Positions 55,546 to 64,000 of a stretch of 64,000 bases of DNA are shown here, one piece after another. The notes under the pieces are model-generated. The model was not told where the DNA came from, made no database searches, and worked only from the letters and a program-made list of their open reading frames with translations. The position numbers were made by a program, and so were the translations under genes. Source of the stretch: Pseudomonas anguilliseptica. GTDB taxonomy: Bacteria; Pseudomonadota; Gammaproteobacteria; Pseudomonadales; Pseudomonadaceae. Within the stretch, counting starts at the first letter, position 1. Every line of letters starts with the position of its first letter. Location of the stretch: positions 186,001-250,000 of the forward strand of contig NZ_FNSC01000001.1 of the NCBI RefSeq assembly GCF_900105355.1. Direction: 5' to 3'.

Positions 55546-56988
55546 ATGCTGCAATTGATCTGGTTTCGTACCGACCTGCGCGTGCAGGACAACAGCGCCC
55601 TGACCGCCGCCATGAGCAGCGGCCCGACCGTGGCGCTGTACCTGCTCAGCCCCGGCCAGTGGCTGAACCACGATTATGCGCCGAGCAAGGTCGATTTCTG
55701 GCTGCGCAACCTCAAAGAGCTGGCCACTGAGCTGAGCAAACTCAATGTGCCGCTGCTGGTACGGGAGGCCGATCACTGGAGCGCCGCGCCGCAGGTGATC
55801 GGTGAACTGTGCCAGCAGCTGCAGATTGGCACGGTGCAGGTCAATGAAGAATACGGCGTGCATGAAACCCGCCGCGACCAGGCCGTGGCGCAGACCCTTG
55901 ATAGTCTCGGAGTGAATTTTCGCAGCCATCTGGATCAGCTGTTCTTCAAGCCCGGCAGCGTGCTGACCAAATCCGGCGGCTACTTCCAGGTCTATAGCCA
56001 GTTCCGCAAGGTCTGCTATCAGCGTCTGCACACTGCCCTGCCGGCTCTGATAGCCACACCCAAGGCACAGGCGCAGCTGGCGATCCAAAGCGATGCCATT
56101 GCTGAACAAGTTGCAGGCTTCGCCCTGCCAGCTGCCGAACTGCGTGAGTTGTGGCCAGCCGGTGAAGCCGAGGCGGCGCGGCGTCTGGATGATTTTGCCG
56201 CGCAGCAGATCGACTTCTACCAGAGCGCCCGCGACTTTCCGGCCAAGCCCGGCACCAGCCAGCTCTCCGCCTACCTGGCCGCCGGGGTGATCTCGCCGCG
56301 CCAGTGCCTGCATGCGGCCTTGCAGGCCAACCAGGGCGAATTCGACAGCGGCAATCTCGGGGTCATCACCTGGATCAACGAGCTGCTCTGGCGCGAGTTC
56401 TACAAGCACATCCTGGTGGGCTACCCCCGCGTCTCGATGCACCGCGCCTTCCGCGCGGAAACCGAGGCCGTGGCCTGGCGCGATGCGCCGCTGGAGCTGA
56501 AAGCCTGGCAGGAAGGCCGCACCGGCTTCCCGATTGTCGATGCGGCCATGCGCCAGCTACTGGCCACCGGCTGGATGCACAACCGCCTGCGCATGATTGT
56601 GGCGATGTTTCTGACCAAAAATCTGCTGATCGACTGGCGCGAAGGCGAGCGTTTCTTTATGCGTCACCTGATCGATGGCGACTTGGCAGCGAACAACGGC
56701 GGCTGGCAGTGGAGTTCGTCTACCGGCACTGATTCGGCGCCGTACTTCCGCATTTTCAATCCGCTGAGCCAGTCGCAGAAATTCGACCCGGATGGGCGTT
56801 TTATCCGCCAGTGGCTGCCGGAGCTGGTCGGCCTGAACAAGACCAATATCCATAACCCGGCGGCCATCGGCGGGCTGTTCGGCATTGCCGATTACCCCAC
56901 GCCGATTGTCGACCTGAGCAAGAGCCGCACACGCGCCCTCGCCGCATTCAAGAGCCTGCCGCACTTTGCCGGCGAGGAGGCCCTGTGA
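55546..56988 (+). CDS. phrB: Deoxyribodipyrimidine photolyase
   Basis: About 480 residues from the ATG at 55546 (GGGA spaced 7); an ATG at 55534 overlapping the merR stop is an alternative. N-terminal antenna domain (LIWFRTDLRVQDNSALTAAM) and C-terminal FAD domain with WINELLWREFYKHIL, TGFPIVDAAMRQLLATGWMHNRLRMIVAMFLTK and LAANNGGWQWSSSTGTDSAPYFRIFNP, the class I CPD photolyase signature. It uses blue light to split cyclobutane pyrimidine dimers. Downstream genes overlap it, so photorepair and lipid genes are co-transcribed. Confidence 0.95.
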   Translation: MLQLIWFRTDLRVQDNSALTAAMSSGPTVALYLLSPGQWLNHDYAPSKVDFWLRNLKELATELSKLNVPLLVREADHWSAAPQVIGELCQQLQIGTVQVNEEYGVHETRRDQAVAQTLDSLGVNFRSHLDQLFFKPGSVLTKSGGYFQVYSQFRKVCYQRLHTALPALIATPKAQAQLAIQSDAIAEQVAGFALPAAELRELWPAGEAEAARRLDDFAAQQIDFYQSARDFPAKPGTSQLSAYLAAGVISPRQCLHAALQANQGEFDSGNLGVITWINELLWREFYKHILVGYPRVSMHRAFRAETEAVAWRDAPLELKAWQEGRTGFPIVDAAMRQLLATGWMHNRLRMIVAMFLTKNLLIDWREGERFFMRHLIDGDLAANNGGWQWSSSTGTDSAPYFRIFNPLSQSQKFDPDGRFIRQWLPELVGLNKTNIHNPAAIGGLFGIADYPTPIVDLSKSRTRALAAFKSLPHFAGEEAL

Positions 56989-57407
56989 GCGACTTTCTGC
57001 GCCAGTTCGCCCAGGGCTTTGCCGGGCTGAACAAGGACAACCTCGACCGTCTGGGCCAGCTCTACAGCGACGATGCATTGTTCTGCGACCCGCTGCATGA
57101 AGTACGTGGCCTGACCAATATGCAGCGCTACTTCGGCGAGATGTACGCCAACGTCAGCGAATTGCGCTTCGACTTCTACGGCTTTGATCAGGTGCGCGAC
57201 GGTGAAGGCTACCTGCGCTGGACCATGAGTTACCGCCACCCGCGCCTGGCCGGCGGGCAGCTGATCCGCGTGGAAGGCTGCTCGCACCTGCTCTGGCACG
57301 ACAAGGTCTATCGCCACCGCGACTATTTCGACGCCGGCAACCTGCTCTACGAGCACCTGCCCTTACTCGGCTCGGCAATTCGCTGGCTGAAACGGAGGTT
57401 GGCATGA
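56985..57407 (+). CDS. NTF2/SnoaL-like protein
   Basis: 140 residues, GTG start at 56985 overlapping the phrB stop. Cone-shaped NTF2-like fold: FAQGFAGLNKDNLDRLGQLYSDDALFCDPLHEVRGL and WHDKVYRHRDYFDAGNLLYEHLPLLGSAI. Such domains act as small-ligand enzymes or scaffolds; no catalytic residue can be assigned. In the photolyase-lipid gene set it is a constant companion of the SDR and FAD genes. Confidence 0.9.
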   Translation: MSDFLRQFAQGFAGLNKDNLDRLGQLYSDDALFCDPLHEVRGLTNMQRYFGEMYANVSELRFDFYGFDQVRDGEGYLRWTMSYRHPRLAGGQLIRVEGCSHLLWHDKVYRHRDYFDAGNLLYEHLPLLGSAIRWLKRRLA

Positions 57408-58183
57408 ACGCGAACGCACGGCGTATCTGGCTCACCGGCGCCAGCAGTGGCATCGGCGCCGCCCTGGCCGAACAACTACTCAAACAGGGTCACCGTCTAG
57501 CCCTCAGCGCCCGCAGCCTTGAACCGCTGCAGGCGCTGGCCAAACGCTACCCGCTGCAAGTGCTGGTGGTCGCCGGCGACCTCGGCGATGCCTCCCAGGT
57601 ACGTGCCATCGGTGAGCACATTACCCAGGTCTGGGGCGCGCTGGATTGCGCCATCCTCAACGCTGGCACCTGCGAATATGTCGAGGTCAGCACCTTCGAG
57701 GCCGCCATGGTCGAACGGGTGATGCGCGCCAACCTGCTCTCGGCCAGCTACTGCATCGAAGCCGCCCTGCCCCTGCTGCGTCTGGGCAATCGTCCGCACC
57801 TGGTCGGCGTCGGCAGCTCGGTAACCTTTATGCCGCTACCGCGCGCCGAAGCCTACGGCGCCTCCAAGGCCGCCATGCGCTACCTGCTGGAAGCCCTGCG
57901 CATCGACCTGCATGCCGAAAACATTGCCGTCACCCTGGTCAGCCCCGGCTTTGTCGACACCCCACTGACGCAGAAAAACGACTTTCCCATGCCCATGCGC
58001 TGGCCGGTGGACAAAGCCGCCCGCTATATCGCCAAACGTTTGCAGCAGCAGCCGTTTGATATCAGTTTCCCCGGCCCCTTTATCGCCATGCTCAAGCTGC
58101 TCGGTCATCTGCCCAAGCGCTTGCAGGTGGCCATTGGCGCCCGTATGGCCCGCACTGAAGCCACGACCAAGGACCGCTCATGA
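57404..58183 (+). CDS. Short-chain dehydrogenase/reductase
   Basis: 259 residues, classical SDR. TGASSGIGAALAEQL-type cofactor loop (LTGASSGIGAALAEQLL), NAGTC in CAILNAGTCEYVEVS and the catalytic YGASK within RAEAYGASKAAMRYL, preceded by the Ser in VGVGSSVTFMPL. NAD(P)-dependent oxidation or reduction of an unknown substrate, possibly a lipid intermediate. The ATG overlaps the stop of the NTF2-like gene, and its own stop overlaps the next start. Confidence 0.92.
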   Translation: MNANARRIWLTGASSGIGAALAEQLLKQGHRLALSARSLEPLQALAKRYPLQVLVVAGDLGDASQVRAIGEHITQVWGALDCAILNAGTCEYVEVSTFEAAMVERVMRANLLSASYCIEAALPLLRLGNRPHLVGVGSSVTFMPLPRAEAYGASKAAMRYLLEALRIDLHAENIAVTLVSPGFVDTPLTQKNDFPMPMRWPVDKAARYIAKRLQQQPFDISFPGPFIAMLKLLGHLPKRLQVAIGARMARTEATTKDRS

Positions 58184-59427
58184 AAATCGCCATTATCGGC
58201 AGTGGTATCGCCGGTTTGACCAGCGCCTACCTGCTCAACCGTCGCCACGACATCAGAGTCTTTGAGGCCAGCGACTGGATCGGCGGACACACCCACACCG
58301 TGGATGTCCAGGTCGATGGTCAGCGTTATGCCGTGGACACCGGTTTTATCGTGTTCAACGATTGGACCTACCCGAACTTTATCCGCCTGCTCAGCCAGCT
58401 CGGCGTTGGCTTCAAGGACACCGAGATGAGTTTCTCGGTCAGCGATCCGCTAAGCGGCGTGGAATATAACGGCCACAACCTCAACACCTTGTTCGCCCAA
58501 CGCGGCAACCTGCTGTCGGCAAAATTCTGGGGCATGGTGCGCGACATCCTTCGCTTTAACCGCGAGGCGCTGAACGACCTCAACCAACAGCGCATCGCCA
58601 GTGACATGACCCTGGGTGACTACCTCCAGGCCAATGGCTACAGTCAGCGCTTTATCCAGCATTACATCGTGCCCATGGGTGCGGCGATCTGGTCGATGTC
58701 GCTGAACGACATGCTCGGCTTCCCGCTGCAGTTCTTCGTGCGCTTCTTCAAGAACCACGGCCTGCTGTCGGTCAGTGACCGCCCGCAGTGGTGTGTGGTC
58801 GAGGGCGGCTCCAGCAGTTATGTGGCACCGCTGACAGAATCCTTCAAGCAGCATATCCGTCTCAACTGCGCAGTGACCCGGGTCGAGCGCAATGCCCTGG
58901 GCGTTACCCTGCACAGCGCCGCCGGCAGTGAACACTTCGACAAGGTGATATTCGCCTGCCACAGCGATCAGGCCCTGGCGCTGCTGGCCGAGCCCACTCG
59001 GGTCGAGAAGGAAATCCTCGGCGCGCTGCCCTATGCCGACAACGATGTGGTGCTGCACACCGACACCCGCCTGCTGCCGCAACGGCCACGGGCCTGGGCC
59101 AGCTGGAACTATCGCCTCGGCGGCCCGGGCAGCCAAGCTGCCGCCGTCACCTATGACATGAATATCCTACAGGGCATTCAGAGCGACACCACCTTCTGCG
59201 TCAGCCTGAACCAGACCGCCGCCATCGACCCGAACAAGATCCTCGCGCGCTACACCTACGCCCATCCGCAATACAGCCTGGCCGGCATGGCTGCCCAAGC
59301 GCGCTGGGAAGAGCTGCTCGGTGCCAACCACAGCTATTTCTGCGGCGCCTACTGGGCCAATGGCTTCCACGAAGATGGCGTAGTCAGCGCGCTGCGCGTG
59401 GCCCGTGAATTCGGTGAGGCGCTGTAG
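58180..59427 (+). CDS. FAD/NAD(P)-dependent oxidoreductase, amine-oxidase/desaturase-like
   Basis: 415 residues. MKIAIIGSGIAGLTSAYLLN with EASDWIGGHTHTVDVQVDG (FAD binding), a substrate region rich in aromatics, and a C-terminal YFCGAYWANGFHEDGVVSALRVA motif. It is like the flavoprotein found beside Cfa-like methyltransferases in singlet-oxygen and light regulons. In Rhodobacter the comparable cluster makes methylated and furan fatty acids, so a desaturase-type role on a methylated acyl chain is possible; this is inference. Confidence 0.88.
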   Translation: MKIAIIGSGIAGLTSAYLLNRRHDIRVFEASDWIGGHTHTVDVQVDGQRYAVDTGFIVFNDWTYPNFIRLLSQLGVGFKDTEMSFSVSDPLSGVEYNGHNLNTLFAQRGNLLSAKFWGMVRDILRFNREALNDLNQQRIASDMTLGDYLQANGYSQRFIQHYIVPMGAAIWSMSLNDMLGFPLQFFVRFFKNHGLLSVSDRPQWCVVEGGSSSYVAPLTESFKQHIRLNCAVTRVERNALGVTLHSAAGSEHFDKVIFACHSDQALALLAEPTRVEKEILGALPYADNDVVLHTDTRLLPQRPRAWASWNYRLGGPGSQAAAVTYDMNILQGIQSDTTFCVSLNQTAAIDPNKILARYTYAHPQYSLAGMAAQARWEELLGANHSYFCGAYWANGFHEDGVVSALRVAREFGEAL

Positions 59428-60245
59428 TGAACAGCCCAACGGCACTGAACAGCGCCCTCTACAGCGGCTGGGTGCAGCACCGGCGGTTTGCCCCACGGCT
59501 GCACAACTTCCGCTACCGCATGGGCCTGCTCTACCTCGACCTGAGCGAGCAGGAGGCGGTGCTCGCGCTGTCGCCCCTGGCCGGACGTGGCCGCTTCGCG
59601 CCCTTTGCCTTTCGCGAAAGCGATTACCTGCCGCAGTTCACCGGTGCCGGTATCAGCCTGATCGACGCCGTGCGCCAGCGCGTGACGGAAGCCCTGGGAC
59701 GCACGCCACTGGGCGCCATCTGCCTACTGACCCAGCCGCGCAGTTGGGGGCTGAGTTTCAACCCGGCGAGTTTCTTCTACTGCCATGAGGCCGATGGTCG
59801 CCTGGCGGCGATTCTCTGCGAGGTGAGCAACACGCCTTTCCGTGAGCGTTACCACTATGTGCTGCCGGCCGATGGCGAGGGGCACCAGCACGTCGCCGTG
59901 GCCAAGGCATTTCACGTCTCGCCGTTTCTGCCGCGCGAGCTAGAGTACCGCATGAGCTTCAGCCCGGCCGGTGAGCGCCTAGGTATTCATATGGCCGACT
60001 GGCAGGGCGAGGAAAAACTCTTCGACGCCAGCCTCAGCCTGCAACGCACTGAACTCAACCACGCCAGCCTGCACCGCTACCTGCTGCAGTTCCCCTGGAT
60101 GACCGGCAAGACCCTAGCCGCCATCTACTGGCAGGCCCTGCGTCTGCTGCTCAAACGTATTCCCCTGTTCACCCATCGGGCCGCTGAAGGTGATTTCCGC
60201 GTCGCCCGCCCCGCATCAAAGGAAGTCCCCCATGAAAAGCTCTAG
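59427..60245 (+). CDS. DUF1365 family protein
   Basis: 272 residues; the GTG at 59427 overlaps the preceding TAG (TAGTG). Typical DUF1365 features: YSGWVQHRRFAPRLHNFRYRMGLLYLDL at the start, LLTQPRSWGLSFNPASFFYC, and KAFHVSPFLPRELEYRMSF. No enzyme activity is established, to my knowledge. It is constantly linked to the FAD oxidoreductase upstream and the Cfa-like methyltransferase downstream, so a role in the same lipid pathway is likely. It overlaps the next gene start by 14 bases. Confidence 0.92.
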   Translation: MNSPTALNSALYSGWVQHRRFAPRLHNFRYRMGLLYLDLSEQEAVLALSPLAGRGRFAPFAFRESDYLPQFTGAGISLIDAVRQRVTEALGRTPLGAICLLTQPRSWGLSFNPASFFYCHEADGRLAAILCEVSNTPFRERYHYVLPADGEGHQHVAVAKAFHVSPFLPRELEYRMSFSPAGERLGIHMADWQGEEKLFDASLSLQRTELNHASLHRYLLQFPWMTGKTLAAIYWQALRLLLKRIPLFTHRAAEGDFRVARPASKEVPHEKL

Positions 60246-61506
60246 CCTGACCTCCGCCAAACATGTGGTGCGCGCCGGCAGCGGCATTGGTGCCAGCCTG
60301 CTGCGCCGTGCGGTATTGCGCCAGCTGAAACAGCTGCGCCATGGCCAACTGGTGATCATTGAAGGTGACGAACGCATGGAGTTCGGCGATGCCCACTCCA
60401 GCCTCAGCGCCGAGATCCGGGTGCAGGATGGCGCCGTCTGGGGGCTGGTGGCCGGCAATGGTTCGATCGGCTCGGGCGAGGCCTATATCCACGGTTACTG
60501 GACCACCCCGGACCTGACCGCAGTGTTCCGCGTGTTCGTCAGCAACCTGGAGGTGCTCGACGCCATGGAAAGCGGTCTGGCCCAACTTGGCCGCCCGCTG
60601 ATCCAGGGCCTGCACTGGCTCAACCGCAACACCCGCAAGGGCTCGCGCAAGAATATCTCGGCGCATTACAACCTGGGTAACGACCTGTTCGAGCAGTTTC
60701 TCGATCCAACCATGATGTACTCGGCGGCGATGTTCCAGAGTGCCGACGACAACCTGGAGCAGGCGCAGCTGAACAAGCTCGAACGCATCTGCCAGAAGCT
60801 GGCCCTCAAGCCCTGCGACCACCTGCTGGAAATCGGCACCGGCTGGGGCAGCATGGCGATCTACGCCGCCACCCACTACGGCTGCAAGGTCACCACCACC
60901 ACCCTGTCGCGCGAGCAGTTCGCCTATACCCAGCAGCGCATTGCCGAACAGGGCCTGCAGGGGCAGATCACCCTGTTGCTGGAGGACTACCGCGACCTGG
61001 CCGGGCAGTACGACAAGCTGGTGTCAATCGAGATGATCGAAGCGGTTGGCCATCGCTTCCTGCCCACCTATTTCGAGCAATGCGCCAGCCTGCTCAAACC
61101 TGACGGCCTGATGCTGCTGCAGGCCATCACCATCCGCGACCAACGCTATGAGCAGGCGAAAAATGCCGTGGACTTTATCCAGCGCTATATCTTCCCCGGC
61201 GGCGCGCTACCCTCGGTGAACAAGATGCTGGAAATCATTACCGCCAAAACCGATATGAACCTGCATCACATGGAAGATTTCGGCCTGCACTACGCCCGCA
61301 CCCTGCGCATCTGGCACGACAACCTGCGTCTGGCGCGGCACAAGCTGGAGCAACAGGGCTATGACGATTACTTCTTCCGCCTATGGGAGTTCTACCTGTG
61401 CTATTGCGAGGGCGGCTTTATCGAGCGCACCATCGGCACCGCGCAATTGCTGCTGGCCAAGCCGGCGGCCCGTCCTGCTCCGCTACTGGGAAATCTCAAT
61501 GCCTAA
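60232..61506 (+). CDS. Cyclopropane-fatty-acyl-phospholipid synthase family methyltransferase (UfaM-like)
   Basis: 424 residues from the ATG at 60232 (AAGGAAG upstream). An N-terminal lipid-binding part precedes SAHYNLGNDLFEQFLDPTMMYSAAMF, the SAM motif LEIGTGWGSMAIYAATHYGCKVTTTTLS, and a C-terminal HYARTLRIWHDNLRLARHKL. The family transfers a methyl group from SAM to the double bond of membrane phospholipid acyl chains, forming a cyclopropane or a methylated unsaturated chain. In P. putida a light-induced neighbour of phrB is called ufaM, from memory, for furan fatty acid synthesis; cyclopropane synthase is the alternative. Confidence 0.92.
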   Translation: MKSSSLTSAKHVVRAGSGIGASLLRRAVLRQLKQLRHGQLVIIEGDERMEFGDAHSSLSAEIRVQDGAVWGLVAGNGSIGSGEAYIHGYWTTPDLTAVFRVFVSNLEVLDAMESGLAQLGRPLIQGLHWLNRNTRKGSRKNISAHYNLGNDLFEQFLDPTMMYSAAMFQSADDNLEQAQLNKLERICQKLALKPCDHLLEIGTGWGSMAIYAATHYGCKVTTTTLSREQFAYTQQRIAEQGLQGQITLLLEDYRDLAGQYDKLVSIEMIEAVGHRFLPTYFEQCASLLKPDGLMLLQAITIRDQRYEQAKNAVDFIQRYIFPGGALPSVNKMLEIITAKTDMNLHHMEDFGLHYARTLRIWHDNLRLARHKLEQQGYDDYFFRLWEFYLCYCEGGFIERTIGTAQLLLAKPAARPAPLLGNLNA

Positions 61507-62026
61507 ATTGATCGTCAACACCCTGCTATTTCAGCTCGGCTGGTTCGCCTGCGTGTTTGGCGGCGACAGCCTGTGGCTGCTGATTGTCGCAGCGGTGCTG
61601 GCGGTGCATCTGCTGTGGACCAGCAGCTGGGCGGCGGAAGGCAAGCTGCTGATCAGCGTGTTTCTCGCCGGCAGCGCGCTGGACAGTTTTCTGCTCAACC
61701 TCGGCGTGTTCGACTTCAGCGAGCCACGCACGCTGATCCCACTGTGGCTGGCCAGCCTGTGGCTGCTGCTGGCCACCACGCTCAACCACTGCCTGGCCTG
61801 GACCGCACAACCCTGGTGGCGCGGCAGCCTGCTGGGCGCCATCGCCGCACCGCTGTCCTATTACGGCGGCGCGCAGATCGCCGGCGTCGGCCTGCCCTAC
61901 GGCACCTGGCAAAGCCTGCTGCTGATCGGCGTCATCTGGGCACTGGTGATGCCCGTGCTGCACGGCTTTGCCAAGCTCTATCGCAGCCAGTACGAACAGC
62001 GCCTGCGCACACGCCAGTCGGTTTAA
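61499..62026 (+). CDS. DUF2878 membrane protein
   Basis: 175 residues from the ATG at 61499, overlapping the methyltransferase end. About five hydrophobic segments (LLFQLGWFACVFGG, WLLIVAAVLAVHLLWT, LISVFLAGSALDSFLLNLGVF, LASLWLLLATTL, SLLLIGVIWALVMPVLHGF). The family is found at the end of photolyase/Cfa gene sets. Perhaps it helps lipid handling in the inner membrane; function unknown. Probably the last gene of the operon; a degenerate TGGAT palindrome follows at about 62045-62070. Confidence 0.88.
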   Translation: MPKLIVNTLLFQLGWFACVFGGDSLWLLIVAAVLAVHLLWTSSWAAEGKLLISVFLAGSALDSFLLNLGVFDFSEPRTLIPLWLASLWLLLATTLNHCLAWTAQPWWRGSLLGAIAAPLSYYGGAQIAGVGLPYGTWQSLLLIGVIWALVMPVLHGFAKLYRSQYEQRLRTRQSV

Positions 62027-62119
62027 CAGCTCGGCTCATCGCCAGGTGGATGGATAACAGCAGCCACCCTATGTCGGCAGCAGACGCCGCAAGAACACCG
62101 ATGACGTACACTGCGCTGC

Positions 62120-62431
62120 ATGAGTCAGAACATCCCCCATACCCAACTCGCGGATAAACCCGCAGTCAGCTGCAGCAACTGCGCGGCCTGCTGCTGTCAG
62201 CTGGAAGTCATGCTGATCACCGATACCGGCGTGCCGCCGCGCTATATCGATACCGATGACTGGGGCGGCGAAGTCATGCTGCGCCTCGACGACGGCTGGT
62301 GCGTAGCGCTGGACCGCAACAGCATGCGCTGCACCATCTACGAGGTGCGCCCACTGATCTGCCGCGAATTCGAAACCGCCTCCCCCGAGTGCCTGGACGA
62401 GCGCAAAAGCATGAGCAGCATCTACCGCTAG
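62120..62431 (+). CDS. YkgJ family cysteine cluster protein
   Basis: 103 residues. CSNCAACCCQLEV near the N-terminus, then CVALDRNSMRCTIYEVRPLICREFE with the typical spacing, and CLDERK: eight or so Cys that likely bind zinc or an Fe-S cluster. Function unknown. It lies after a gap of about 95 bases from the DUF2878 gene, so it may be in or outside the operon. Convergent with rtcR. Confidence 0.9.
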   Translation: MSQNIPHTQLADKPAVSCSNCAACCCQLEVMLITDTGVPPRYIDTDDWGGEVMLRLDDGWCVALDRNSMRCTIYEVRPLICREFETASPECLDERKSMSSIYR

Positions 62432-62442
62432 CGGTATTGCCG

Positions 62443-64000
<1,558 letters not shown>

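Noticed and set aside
55381..56442. Minus-strand frame opposite phrB
   Set aside because: Overlaps the photolyase coding strand with clear motifs; no start signal.

Overview
The window looks like chromosomal DNA of a Pseudomonas (sensu lato). It is GC-rich and carries a typical Pseudomonas backbone: hrpA, the hpt / upp / uraA block with a PA4642-like gene beside it, hemH next to a photolyase operon, and rtcR at the right edge. Into this backbone are set several IS elements, one remnant of an integrative element, and an unusual number of damaged genes. I saw no rRNA, tRNA or CRISPR array.

Left accessory region (1-13.9 kb): a P4-type tyrosine integrase, a small lipoprotein, a four-gene minus-strand operon of unknown small proteins with ATGA-type overlaps, a small HTH-like gene, and a second integrase cut off by an IS66-family element (4682-6745). 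The IS66 element has no target duplication and abuts an IS5 transposase fragment, which points to an adjacent deletion. A frameshifted NmrA-like reductase with a divergent LysR regulator follows, then two lipoproteins (one frameshifted), then a lipoprotein hydrolase split by IS5 copy 1 (TTAG duplication).

Middle backbone (13.9-44 kb): a MocR regulator divergent from an NDH-2-like oxidoreductase; a MASE1-CHASE-PAS histidine kinase; hrpA; a cold-shock protein; a 4-OT-like tautomerase; a GldA/F/G-like ABC system; a probable amine or alkanolamine catabolic block (glutamine-synthetase-like ligase, aldehyde dehydrogenase, iron alcohol dehydrogenase) beside a TRAP transporter whose dctM has an in-frame stop; a doubly damaged alpha/beta hydrolase; a TetR / old-yellow-enzyme pair; IS5 copy 2 (CTAG duplication) sitting inside a dispersed repeat; and a SulP transporter.

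Right backbone (44-64 kb): hpt; upp broken both by a tandem IS5 structure and by an in-frame loss of its PRPP loop; uraA; an MFS permease; hemH and a TIGR01777 epimerase on the minus strand; then a long plus-strand set of genes. The set is an FAD amine oxidase, a TIGR02450 protein, a DUF523-DUF1722 protein, a MerR regulator, phrB, an NTF2-like protein, an SDR, an FAD oxidoreductase, DUF1365, a Cfa/UfaM-like methyltransferase and DUF2878, joined mostly by start/stop overlaps. Three operators of the form T(G/A)TACA-N12-TGTA(C/T)A lie on the two promoters that start this set. This is the direct-repeat consensus I recall for the light-responsive class II LitR regulators (PplR) of P. putida. The best reading is therefore a blue-light / singlet-oxygen regulon combining DNA photorepair with membrane lipid modification, controlled by the MerR gene it contains. 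A YkgJ-type cysteine-cluster protein and rtcR (cut by the window edge) close the window.

Two themes cut across the regions. One is lesion accumulation: four frameshifted genes (one with two lesions), one nonsense codon, two IS-split genes, and two deletions between short direct repeats. The other is a dispersed repeat with a conserved core but locus-specific terminal inverted repeats (copies at about 38.7, 40.7-42.0 and 49.9-50.1 kb).
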